A DNA stretch of 7,689 bases from contig DATDGI010000206.1 of assembly GCA_036522155.1 (NCBI GenBank), forward strand, positions 1 to 7,689, read 5' to 3'. Source of the stretch: UBA9676 sp036522155 (lineage in GTDB: Bacteria; Actinomycetota; Actinomycetes; Streptosporangiales; Streptosporangiaceae). Of this stretch, positions 1 through 5,938 are shown piece after piece. How positions within the stretch are numbered: the first letter of the stretch is position 1; the number at the start of each line of letters is the position of its first letter. A program made the position numbers and the translations under genes. The notes under the pieces are model-generated. The model made no database searches, had not been told where the DNA came from, and saw only the letters and a list, made by a program, of their open reading frames with translations.

Positions 1-400
1 CGTCCCCGCTGGTGCCGGGCCGGCGGCGCCGGGCACCGGACGGGACGAGCAGCAGCAGGGACGCGGCGCCGATCAGGACGGGGGCGATGCGCTGGAACGT
101 CTGCGCCGGGGTGACCAGGAGCAGCGCCGCGCCGGCCCCGCCGCCCAGCGCGGCGACCAGCCCGAGGCGGCGGATCCGGCTCCCCTGGCCGGCCAGTTCC
201 GGCCGGGACCCGGCGGCCGCGCCGACCCCGGTGAACAGCAGCGCGACCGTGTTGGTCATGTTGGCGGCGAGCGGCGGCAGCCCGATCGCCAGCAGCGCCG
301 GGTAGGAGATCAGCGAGGCCAGGCCGACCACGGTGCTGATGAACCCGGCCCCTGCCCCGGCCGCGAGCAGCGCCACCGCCTCGGTAACCGTCACCCCCAC
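1..400 (-). CDS. TauE/SafE-family permease, N-terminal part (cut by window edge)
   Basis: Reading the minus strand from GTG at 400 gives 133 residues with no stop before the window edge, so the C-terminal half is missing (family members are usually about 250 residues). It is an integral membrane protein: hydrophobic segments lie at about residues 8–40, 44–63, 79–97 and 105–120. The family signature is visible in the first half: a Gly/Ala-rich helix ending in AGFISTVVG, then SYPALLAIGLPPLAANMTNT (residues 32–51), which matches the G-x-P-x-x-A-N-x-T-N pattern of TauE/SafE proteins. These are usually annotated as sulfite or sulfonate/organosulfur-anion exporters, but substrate cannot be read from sequence. 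An in-frame TGA at 406–404 limits the start to GTG 400 or GTG 394; no clear Shine–Dalgarno sequence is seen. It follows the Nudix gene by 70 nt on the same strand, so cotranscription is possible. Family confident, substrate unknown. Confidence 0.82.
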   Translation of the reverse strand, partial: MGVTVTEAVALLAAGAGAGFISTVVGLASLISYPALLAIGLPPLAANMTNTVALLFTGVGAAAGSRPELAGQGSRIRRLGLVAALGGGAGAALLLVTPAQTFQRIAPVLIGAASLLLLVPSGARRRRPGTSGD

Positions 401-423
401 GACTCAAGCACATCGCGGCCGCC

Positions 424-448
424 GGTCACCATGCCTCACAATGTGACC
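424..448. promoter_or_regulatory. inverted repeat upstream of the TauE-like gene
   Basis: GGTCAC (424–429) and GTGACC (443–448) are perfect inverted arms, and the pairing extends inward by AT/AT if one base bulges. The site lies in the 70-nt spacer between the stop of the Nudix gene and the start of the permease gene, in a locally A/T-richer patch. It could be an operator for the permease gene or a weak 3' hairpin of the Nudix mRNA; there is no T-tract on the minus strand, so a terminator is not supported. Confidence 0.3.
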
Positions 449-470
449 ATCGCCACCCGCCAGGCTCCGG

Positions 471-1346
471 CTACCCCAGCCGGGCCGTCAGCCACCGTGG
501 CCCGGTCACCGTCGCGCCCGCCGCCTGGCAGCGCCGCCGCAGTTCCTGATCGGCCGTCACCACGATCCGCCGGCCGGGCAGCTCGCCGGCCAGGCGGGCG
601 ATGGTGTCGTCGCCCGACCCCGGCGCCGCCACCACCCGCACCGCACCATCGGCCGGCACCCGGTCCAGGACCGCCCGCGCCCGGCCCTCCACCACCAGCA
701 CGATTCGCGGGTACCACCGGTCCAGCGGCGGCCCGCCCGTGCCGTCCGGCAGTTGCGCCACACCGCTGGCCGCCAGCGCCGTCAGTTCGGCGTGCAGCCG
801 GGCCATCGCGCCCACCCGGTCGCGCCACCACCCGTCGGCCCGCGACCCCATCACGTTGGCGCCGTCCACGACCAGGGCGACCGGCGCGAGCGCCTCGCTG
901 AGCACCGGCCAGGCGGCGGCGAACCCGGGATGCAGCGGCCGCGCGAGCACGTCATCGGCCGTGACCCAGGCCACCTGAGTCGCCTCCCAGCTGGCCGCCC
1001 GGGCCGCGAACGGCTCGGCGGAGTAGCCGATCAGCGTCTGGTAACGCCAGCCGCCGTGGTCGTCGGTGTGCAGCCCGTGGATGCGGACCCCGTCCAGGTC
1101 CGCGCCGCACTCCTCGGCCGCCTCCCGCACCGCCGCCTCGGCCGGCGACTCATGACTGTCCCTGGCCCCACCCGGCGGTCCCCAGGTGCCACCGTGCTGG
1201 CTCCACTCCACCCGCTGGATGAGCAGAACGAGCGTGCGCCCGGTACTGTCCGGGGCGCAGCAGAGCAGCCCGGCCGCACCGTACCGTCCCCAGTGCCGGT
1301 GACCCAGGTCGCAGCGGACCCAGCCGTCCCCATCGCCGTTCGTCAT
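471..1346 (-). CDS. Nudix hydrolase fused to a C-terminal NYN/PIN-like domain
   Basis: This 291-residue protein has two domains. Residues about 20–150 are a Nudix fold: the Nudix box is complete, with G60, E66, R74, E75, E78, E79 and G81 in the G-x5-E-x7-RE-x-x-EE-x-G spacing that binds the metal and cleaves nucleoside-diphosphate-linked substrates. Residues about 155–291 start with LVVDGANVMG and contain spaced acidic residues D161, E220, D246/D247 and D266 (in VVTADQELRRR), the pattern of NYN/PIN-like nucleases. This segment resembles stand-alone actinobacterial proteins annotated as NTP pyrophosphohydrolases. No signal peptide or membrane segment is seen, so it is probably cytoplasmic. The ATG at 1346 is chosen because homology begins just after it; the frame stays open upstream to 1811, but that stretch lies under sppA on the other strand. 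Substrate is unknown; a role in nucleotide sanitation or RNA 5'-end turnover is inference only. Confidence 0.85.
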   Translation of the reverse strand: MTNGDGDGWVRCDLGHRHWGRYGAAGLLCCAPDSTGRTLVLLIQRVEWSQHGGTWGPPGGARDSHESPAEAAVREAAEECGADLDGVRIHGLHTDDHGGWRYQTLIGYSAEPFAARAASWEATQVAWVTADDVLARPLHPGFAAAWPVLSEALAPVALVVDGANVMGSRADGWWRDRVGAMARLHAELTALAASGVAQLPDGTGGPPLDRWYPRIVLVVEGRARAVLDRVPADGAVRVVAAPGSGDDTIARLAGELPGRRIVVTADQELRRRCQAAGATVTGPRWLTARLG

Positions 1347-1363
1347 CGCCGCCGACGATAGCC

Positions 1364-1400
1364 GAGCCCGGGCCGCGGCGGCCCGGCGCGGCCCGGGCTC
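1364..1400. repeat. perfect 14-bp inverted repeat in the Nudix/sppA divergent spacer
   Basis: Arms 1364–1377 and 1387–1400 are exact reverse complements (14 of 14 bases, GAGCCCGGGCCGCG), separated by 9 nt. It lies in the 121-nt spacer between the divergent starts at 1346 (minus) and 1468 (plus), where both promoters must be unless transcription comes from further away. A second, smaller inverted repeat, CCTGGC/GCCAGG, follows at 1424–1442. Neither has a downstream T-tract. An operator shared by both genes, or a 5'-UTR hairpin, is possible; in DNA this GC-rich shorter repeats arise by chance, but 14 perfect pairs is notable. Confidence 0.55.
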
Positions 1401-1467
1401 CGGGGCCGCGACGGCCCAGCGCTCCTGGCCACGGGCGCCAGGGCAGGCGACCCGTAAGGTGGGAGCC

Positions 1468-3174
1468 ATGGCCGAGTCGATGCTGCACGACAAGATCACC
1501 CGGATGCGCCAGCGGCGGACCGCGCCACTGGTGCTGGAACTCGACCTGACCGACGGCCTGGCCGAGGAGCCGCCGGCCGACCCGGTGTCCGCTCTGCTCA
1601 CGATGCGGCGGCCGCGGCTGGCCGACGTGCTGGACGGGCTGCGCCGGGCCCGCGCCGACGACCGGGTCAGGGCGCTGGTGGTCAAGGTCGGCGGGCGGCC
1701 GATCGGGCTGGCCCGGGTGCAGGAACTGCGGGCGGCCATCGCCGAGTTCGCCCGGGCCGGGAAGGCCACGGTGGCCTGGGCGGAGTCGTTCGGCGAATTC
1801 GCGCCCGGCAACGTGGCGTACTACCTGGCCACCGCGTTCGGCAAGATCTACCTGCAGCCGTCCGGCGATCTCGGGCTGACCGGGATCAGCTTCCAGCAGC
1901 TGTTCTTCCGCGGCGCGATGGACAAGCTCGGCCTGGAGTACCAGGTCGGCAAGCGGTACGAGTACAAGAACGCGGCCGACCGGCTGACCGAGCATGGGTT
2001 CACCGGGCCGGCCAGGGAGGCGATGCAGCGGCTGGCCGTCTCGCTGACCGGCCAGCTCGCCGAGGCGGTCGCGGAGCGGCTGCGGATCACCCCAGCCGAG
2101 GCCAGGGAGCTGATCGATCGCGGCCCGTTCCTGGCCGACGAGGCGCTGGCCGCCGGGCTGGTGGACGCGCTCGGCTACCGCGACGAGGTGTACGCCGACG
2201 TGCGCAAGGGCGCCGGGCCCGACGCGTACCTGCTCTACCTGGGCCGCTACCAGCGCTCGCGCGCGCTCGCGGGCAAGGCCCGCAAGCTGCCCAACCCGGC
2301 CGAGAACGTGGTCGCCCTCATCTATGCGACCGGCCCGATCCGGCGCGGCCGCAGCGGCCGCGGGCCGGCCAGCGGCGGGGCGATGGGTTCTGACACCATC
2401 GCGGCCGCGCTCCGGGCCGCCACCGCCGACCACCGGGCCAAGGCGATCGTGCTGCGGGTGAACAGCCCCGGCGGTTCGTATGTCGCCTCCGACACGATCC
2501 GCCGGGAAGTGGTCCGGGCCCGGGCCGCGGGCAAGCCGGTGGTGGTATCGATGGCGGACGTGGCCGCCTCGGGCGGGTACTTCATCGCGATGGCCGCCGA
2601 CAAGATCATCGCCCAGCCCGCCACCCTGACCGGCTCGATCGGGGTGCTGGGCGGCAAGCCGGTGACGTCCAGCCTGCTGGCCCGGGCCGGGGTGAGCGTG
2701 GACGCGGTGACCGAGGGCCGGCACGCCGATATGTTCACCACCACCCGGCCGTTCAGCGACGAGGAATGGGCGCGGATCAACACCTGGCTGGACCGGATCT
2801 ACGAGGATTTCACCGGCAAAGTCGCGGCCGACCGAGGGCTGCCCGCCGAGCGGGTGCACGACATCGCCCGGGGCCGGGTGTGGACCGGCGCGGACGCCGC
2901 CGGCAACGGTCTGGTCGACGAGCTGGGCGGGCTGGACACCGCGGTCGCGCTCGCCCGCCGCACGGCGGGCCTGCCGCCGACCACTCCGCTGCGGCACTAT
3001 CCGCGGTCGCGGCCCCTGGACCGGGTCCGGCCGCCGGAGTCGAGCGAGGACCGGGCGGCGGCCAGGGCCAGCCTGTTCGCGGAGAGCTGGGGCCCGGTTT
3101 GGCGGCTGGCGGCCGGCCTCGGCCTCCCGCCGTACGGGCCGCTGCAGCTGCCGGGGCAGTGGACGATCCAATAG
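1468..3174 (+). CDS. sppA: signal peptide peptidase SppA, two-domain (67K-type), family S49
   Basis: The product is 568 residues, close to the 618 of the E. coli long form, and holds both S49 repeats. The N-terminal repeat carries the general-base lysine, K167 in YEYKNAADRLTE. The C-terminal repeat carries the nucleophile S368 in SMADVAASGGYFIA, preceded by LRVNSPGGSYVAS and followed by TLTGSIGVLGGK. The 201-residue spacing of the dyad matches E. coli SppA (K209/S409). The family degrades signal peptides left in the membrane after secretion. Unlike E. coli SppA, the N-terminus (MAESMLHDKITRMRQRR) shows no membrane anchor, so attachment would be peripheral or through oligomer surfaces. The ATG at 1468 is preferred over the in-frame GTG at 1459 because AAGG and GGGAG (1456–1465) form a ribosome-binding region that overlaps that GTG. 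The stop overlaps the next gene by 16 nt, indicating one operon. Confidence 0.93.
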   Translation: MAESMLHDKITRMRQRRTAPLVLELDLTDGLAEEPPADPVSALLTMRRPRLADVLDGLRRARADDRVRALVVKVGGRPIGLARVQELRAAIAEFARAGKATVAWAESFGEFAPGNVAYYLATAFGKIYLQPSGDLGLTGISFQQLFFRGAMDKLGLEYQVGKRYEYKNAADRLTEHGFTGPAREAMQRLAVSLTGQLAEAVAERLRITPAEARELIDRGPFLADEALAAGLVDALGYRDEVYADVRKGAGPDAYLLYLGRYQRSRALAGKARKLPNPAENVVALIYATGPIRRGRSGRGPASGGAMGSDTIAAALRAATADHRAKAIVLRVNSPGGSYVASDTIRREVVRARAAGKPVVVSMADVAASGGYFIAMAADKIIAQPATLTGSIGVLGGKPVTSSLLARAGVSVDAVTEGRHADMFTTTRPFSDEEWARINTWLDRIYEDFTGKVAADRGLPAERVHDIARGRVWTGADAAGNGLVDELGGLDTAVALARRTAGLPPTTPLRHYPRSRPLDRVRPPESSEDRAAARASLFAESWGPVWRLAAGLGLPPYGPLQLPGQWTIQ

Positions 3175-3746
3175 CCGGGCGGCCGTCCCCCGGCACCCCG
3201 GTCCCGGCCGGGTCAGGACCGGCGGCCGCCGACCCGCCACCCGGCGCGGAGGCATCGCCCGGGCAACTGGCCGGGCTGGCGGAAGCGCTGGCGTCGTTCC
3301 CGACCGGGGTCACGCTGGTGATGGTGGCCGACGGCCGGGACGACGTCGGCACCACGGTGAGCGCGTTCTGCCCGGTCTCGCTGTCACCGCCGCTGGTGCT
3401 GGTCTCGCTCATCGCCGGCTCCTACCCGGCTGAGGTGCTGGGCCGGGTGGACCGGTTCGCGGTGACCGTGCTCGCGGCGAGCCAGCGGGTCCTGGCCGGC
3501 CGGTTCGCTGTCGCTGGCCGGCCGCAGGCCCGGCGGTTGCTGGACGGGGTTGCGCACCAGCGCGGCCCGGCGTCGGGTGCTCTCATCGCGGACGGCGGCA
3601 TGGCCGCGCTGGAGTGCGCCGCGGTGCAGCGGGTGCCCGCCGGCGACCACCTCCTGGTGATCGCGTCGGTCCTGGCGATCCCGTACGTGGCCGAATCCGG
3701 TGACCCGCTGATCCGCTTCGCCGGCCGCTACCCCCGCCTCGGCTGA
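3159..3746 (+). CDS. flavin reductase-like (FMN-binding split-barrel) protein
   Basis: This 195-residue protein fits the flavin reductase-like family (PF01613 type): FPTGVTLVMVADGRDDVGTT near residues 47–66, then SAFCPVSLSPPLVLVSL for the flavin-binding strand region, FAVTVLAASQRVLAGRFA, and a C-terminal AGDHLLVIASV (G162-D163-H164) before a final RYPRL. Family members bind FMN and act as NAD(P)H:flavin oxidoreductases, often the small component of two-component monooxygenases; no large oxygenase component is seen nearby. Residues 1–36 are a Pro/Ala/Gly-rich tail absent from typical members. The only reasonable start is GTG at 3159, inside the end of sppA (16-nt overlap), with GGGG just upstream. 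No other start occurs before the domain, so translation is probably coupled to sppA. The link to SppA function is not obvious. The stop is TGA at 3744–3746. Confidence 0.85.
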   Translation: MDDPIAGRPSPGTPVPAGSGPAAADPPPGAEASPGQLAGLAEALASFPTGVTLVMVADGRDDVGTTVSAFCPVSLSPPLVLVSLIAGSYPAEVLGRVDRFAVTVLAASQRVLAGRFAVAGRPQARRLLDGVAHQRGPASGALIADGGMAALECAAVQRVPAGDHLLVIASVLAIPYVAESGDPLIRFAGRYPRLG

Positions 3747-3770
3747 CTCCACTCCGCGGGGGCCGGCGGA

Positions 3771-3867
3771 TGTGCACAGGCAACGGCCCGAATCTGTGGA
3801 CCGCTTGTGGAGAATCCCGGCTTACGGGGGGATAACTTCAGCTGAACTGTGGACAATCTGTGGACGG
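3771..3867. promoter_or_regulatory. cluster of DnaA-box-like 9-mers with an 11-bp direct repeat
   Basis: The actinobacterial DnaA box TTGTCCACA reads TGTGGACAA on this strand. A perfect copy lies at 3848–3856, a one-mismatch copy (TGTGGAGAA) at 3806–3814, and two-mismatch copies at 3771–3779, 3795–3803 and 3859–3867; a two-mismatch copy in the opposite orientation lies at 3827–3835. AATCTGTGGAC occurs twice, at 3791–3801 and 3855–3865, 64 bp apart. Neither dnaA nor dnaN is in the window, so this is unlikely to be oriC itself; a DnaA-binding or titration locus, or sites for another factor with a TGTGGA core, are the options. Confidence 0.4.
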
Positions 3868-4127
3868 CTAAAGAATCTTGAAAATGCTGCCAGAAACCTC
3901 TTGTGCGGTCCGCTCGACGGGCGTAGAAATGCTCTCACCACCGAAAACGGGGACCACCCGGGGGGCACCCCGGACGCTAGAGGAACTGGGAAACTGGGAC
4001 TTCAGGCGGGTATCCGGCTCGGTAGTGGGTCTGGCGGCACGAGCGCTGAGCATGAGATAGCGGCGTTTGGCGCTACTAGACTAGGCGGGCCCCTCCATCT
4101 CATGCATGGAGGGGCCTTGTCTTATTC
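3868..4127 (+). ncRNA. candidate small RNA or long 3' UTR ending in an intrinsic terminator
   Basis: The plus-strand terminator at 4088 lies 341 nt beyond the nearest plus-strand stop codon (3746), which is unusually far for a simple gene end. The intervening sequence has several short hairpins and no convincing coding frame. Possible promoter elements just upstream are weak: TGGACA at 3850–3855 and AAGAAT at 3871–3876 with 15-nt spacing. The left boundary is therefore approximate. I compared it by eye with tmRNA, RNase P RNA, SRP RNA, 6S-like RNAs and common riboswitch cores and recognise none. The alternative is a long 3' UTR of the sppA–flavin reductase transcript. Confidence 0.35.
4088..4127 (+). 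terminator. strong Rho-independent terminator
   Basis: GGCCCCTCCAT (4088–4098) and ATGGAGGGGCC (4106–4116) form a perfect 11-bp stem with a 7-nt loop, followed at once by the T-rich TTGTCTTATTCT. Only the plus strand has the T-tract; on the minus strand the stem is followed by CGCCTAGTCT. It would end transcripts coming from the sppA side or from an RNA gene in the gap. Confidence 0.85.
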
Positions 4128-4144
4128 TGCCGGATTCTCCGGCA
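4128..4144. repeat. short hairpin after the terminator
   Basis: TGCCGGA and TCCGGCA are perfect 7-bp arms around a 3-nt loop (4135–4137). The hairpin begins at the last T of the terminator tail. It has no T-tract on either strand and could stabilise an RNA 3' end arriving from either direction. Confidence 0.4.
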
Positions 4145-4180
4145 AGCACCAGTAGCGACACGCCGGCAAACGGATTACCC

Positions 4181-4203
4181 CCAGTTGTCTTTTCACCAAC
4201 TGG
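4181..4203. repeat. hairpin immediately downstream of hutI
   Basis: CCAGTTG (4181–4187) and CAACTGG (4197–4203) are perfect 7-bp arms around a 9-nt loop, touching the hutI stop codon (4206–4204). On the minus strand it would be the first 3' structure of the hutI mRNA. No T-tract follows, so it is more likely a weak or Rho-assisted end or a stabilising hairpin than a classical terminator. Confidence 0.45.
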
Positions 4204-5442
4204 TCAGTTTCCTGGCACCGACCCGGCCACCAGTTCCCCGCCCTGCCAGACGGCGGCGACCAGCGGCACCCCGGGCCGGTAGGCCAGGTAGACATGGGAC
4301 GGCGCGTCCAGCAGCACCAGATCCGCGCGGGCGCCCACCGCGAGATGACCGACATCGGTGCGGCGCAGCGCGCACGCCCCGCCCGCCGTCGCCGCCCACA
4401 CCGCCTCGCCGGTGGTCATCCCCATGTCCCGCACCGCCAGCGCGATGCAGAAGGCCATGCTGGAGGTGAAGCACGATCCCGGGTTGCAGTCGCTGGCGAT
4501 GGCGACCGTGACCCCCGCCGCCCGCAGGCGGCGCGCATCCGGATAGGGCTGCCGGGTGGCGAACTCCACCCCCGGCAGCAAGGTGGCCACCGTGTCGCCG
4601 GCCGCCAGCGCGTCCACGTCCGCATCGGTCAGGAAGGTGCAGTGGTCCGCGGAAGCGGCCCCGGCCGCCACCGCAAGCTGCACCCCCGGGCCCGGGCCGA
4701 GCTGGTTCGCGTGCACCCGCGGCACCAGGCCCGCCGCCTGCCCGGCCGCCAGGATCGCCCGGGCCTCGTCGGCGCCGAACGCCCCCCGCTCGCAGAACAC
4801 GTCGATCCAGCGCGCCTGCGGTGCGCAGGCGGCCAGCATCGGCCCGCACACCAGGTCCACGTATCCGGCCGGGTCGGTGGCGAACTCCGGCGGCACCACG
4901 TGCGCGCCGAGGAACGTCACCTCCGGCGTGATCGTGGCGGCGGCGGCCACGCTGCGCCGCTCGTCGTCGACGGTCAGCCCGTACCCGGACTTGCATTCCA
5001 GCGTGGTCGTGCCCTGCCGGAGCATCTCGCCGGCCAGGGCGCTGGCGTTGGCCCGCAATTGGCTGTCACTGGCCGCCCGGGTCGCCGCCACCGTGGTCCG
5101 GATACCGCCCGCCGCGTACGGGCGGCCCGCCATCCGGGCGGCGAACTCGGCGCTGCGTTCACCGGCGAAGATCAGGTGGGCGTGAGAGTCGACGAAACCG
5201 GGCAGCACCGCCCGGCCACCGCAGTCGGCCCGTTCGTCCGCGGCCGGGGCCTGCGCGGCCGGCCCGGTCCAGGCCACCCGGCCGTCCTCGATGACCAGCG
5301 CCGCATCGGTGATGGCCGCGAACGGCCCCGGGCGGCCGGGCCGGCCGCCCTCGCCGCCGGGCCGGCCGCCCTCGCTGGGCGGGCCCGCCTCCGGGCCGGC
5401 GTTGGTGATCAGTTCCCCGATGTTGGTGATGAGCGTGCTCAC
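4204..5442 (-). CDS. hutI: imidazolonepropionase HutI
   Basis: HutI hydrolyses 4-imidazolone-5-propionate to N-formimino-L-glutamate in the cytoplasm, the third step of histidine degradation. The 412-residue product has the full set of amidohydrolase-superfamily motifs: VDSHAHLIFAGERSAEF with metal ligands H87 and H89, GTTTLECKSGYGL (144–156), FLGAHVVPPEF (177–187), IDVFCERGAF, HANQ with H244, SADH with H267, and ASDCNPGSC with metal ligand D318. The start is GTG at 5442, giving VSTLITNIGELITN, the usual N-terminus of actinobacterial HutI; the frame upstream of it overlaps the VOC gene and has no homology. Residues 17–40 are an extra Gly/Pro/Glu-rich segment encoded partly by a 21-bp-period repeat. 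It follows the VOC gene by 67 nt on the same strand and probably shares its transcript; hutF for the next step lies further upstream. Confidence 0.95.
   Translation of the reverse strand: MSTLITNIGELITNAGPEAGPPSEGGRPGGEGGRPGRPGPFAAITDAALVIEDGRVAWTGPAAQAPAADERADCGGRAVLPGFVDSHAHLIFAGERSAEFAARMAGRPYAAGGIRTTVAATRAASDSQLRANASALAGEMLRQGTTTLECKSGYGLTVDDERRSVAAAATITPEVTFLGAHVVPPEFATDPAGYVDLVCGPMLAACAPQARWIDVFCERGAFGADEARAILAAGQAAGLVPRVHANQLGPGPGVQLAVAAGAASADHCTFLTDADVDALAAGDTVATLLPGVEFATRQPYPDARRLRAAGVTVAIASDCNPGSCFTSSMAFCIALAVRDMGMTTGEAVWAATAGGACALRRTDVGHLAVGARADLVLLDAPSHVYLAYRPGVPLVAAVWQGGELVAGSVPGN
5335..5374. repeat. 21-bp-period tandem duplication within hutI
   Basis: The 19-mer GCCGGGCCGGCCGCCCTCG occurs exactly at 5335–5353 and 5356–5374, giving a 21-bp period. 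On the coding strand it encodes the repeated peptide EGGRPG (residues 24–29 and 31–36). It lies in the poorly conserved loop after the first strand of HutI and looks like a slippage duplication. Confidence 0.7.
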
Positions 5443-5509
5443 GCTGCCACACGCTAGCCGCCCTGAAGGCTGGCCGCCGGGGATGGGCTGGCGCCGGCCG
5501 CCGGGTGGG

Positions 5510-5938
5510 TCAGGCGAAGTCGGCCGCGGTGAACTCCCTGGGCTCGACCAGCACCATCCAGTTGCCCGAGATGTCGCGCATGACCGCCTCCACCCCGTAC
5601 GGGCGTTCGGACGGCTCCTGCAGGAAGGTGACGCCCTTGGCGGAAAGCTCGGTGTAGGTCTTGCGGCAGTCGTCGACCTGCAGCCCGATCCCGCCCATCT
5701 GGCCGGCCTCCAGCTGGCGCCGGATGAAGGCGGCCGCGTCGGCATCCAGCGGCGGCCCCGGGATCATCAGGGTCACGTCCACTTCCGGCTGGCTGGGGTG
5801 GCCCACGCTGACCCAGCGGTAGCCCTCTCCCATGGTGACGTCGGTGCGGGGCTCGAAGCCGAGGACGTCGACGTAGAAGTCACGGGCGGCGTCCTGGTCG
5901 AGGCAGAAAACGGTGACGAGTGAGATGTTTGTGATCAT
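5510..5938 (-). CDS. VOC-superfamily (glyoxalase/bleomycin-resistance-like) protein
   Basis: This is a 142-residue single VOC module pair. Its first beta-alpha unit has VTVFCLDQDAARDFYVDVLGF, and the second has GLQVDDCRKTYTELSAKGVTF followed by RDISGNWMVLVEP. It resembles a common actinobacterial subfamily often annotated only as VOC or glyoxalase family. The positions that bind metal in glyoxalase I and dioxygenases appear replaced: L7 instead of the first His, no His in the GIGLQVDD strand, and V instead of Glu in the last strand (GNWMVLV). A metal-dependent enzyme is therefore doubtful; a ligand-binding or small-molecule-sequestering role is possible. Its ATG at 5938 overlaps the araC stop in an ATGA, so translation is coupled to that gene. 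hutI follows 67 nt downstream. Confidence 0.85.
   Translation of the reverse strand: MITNISLVTVFCLDQDAARDFYVDVLGFEPRTDVTMGEGYRWVSVGHPSQPEVDVTLMIPGPPLDADAAAFIRRQLEAGQMGGIGLQVDDCRKTYTELSAKGVTFLQEPSERPYGVEAVMRDISGNWMVLVEPREFTAADFA

Larger units (their letters stand above)
3747..4203. other. structured non-coding gap between convergent genes
   Basis: This 457-nt stretch lies between the stops of the flavin reductase gene (plus) and hutI (minus). It is visibly less G/C-rich than the genes around it. The open frames within it (for example 3878–4060 plus) use many A-ending codons unlike the neighbours and match nothing I recognise, and one runs straight through the terminator. Contents in order: DnaA-box-like cluster (3771–3867), an 8-bp tandem AACTGGGA pair (3984–3999), CCGGGG/CCCCGG hairpin (3958–3973), TAGCG/CGCTA hairpin (4058–4075), intrinsic terminator (4088–4127), TGCCGGA/TCCGGCA hairpin (4128–4144) and CCAGTTG/CAACTGG hairpin (4181–4203). 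Confidence 0.75.

Noticed and set aside
431..901. Long plus-strand frames opposite the Nudix gene
   Set aside because: Low-complexity Pro/Arg/Ala-rich translations typical of antisense shadows in GC-rich DNA.
1347..1811. Upstream extension of the Nudix frame into sppA on the opposite strand
   Set aside because: The extension is a shadow of sppA with no homology; the Nudix domain begins just after the ATG at 1346.
3771..3867. Chromosomal origin (oriC)
   Set aside because: DnaA-box-like sites are present, but dnaA and dnaN are absent, most boxes are imperfect and there is no clear AT-rich unwinding element.
3994..4013. Possible DevR (DosR) box containing GGGACTTCAG
   Set aside because: Only the left half matches the palindromic consensus; the right half fails at most positions, and no promoter context supports it.
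3878..4060. 60-residue plus-strand open frame starting at TTG, ending 27 nt before the terminator
   Set aside because: No good ribosome-binding site, about a third of codons end in A or T unlike neighbouring genes, and no recognisable protein. Kept only as a remote alternative to a non-coding RNA.
3772..4155. 127-residue plus-strand open frame across the gap
   Set aside because: It runs through the terminator stem and tail, lacks a ribosome-binding site and resembles no family.
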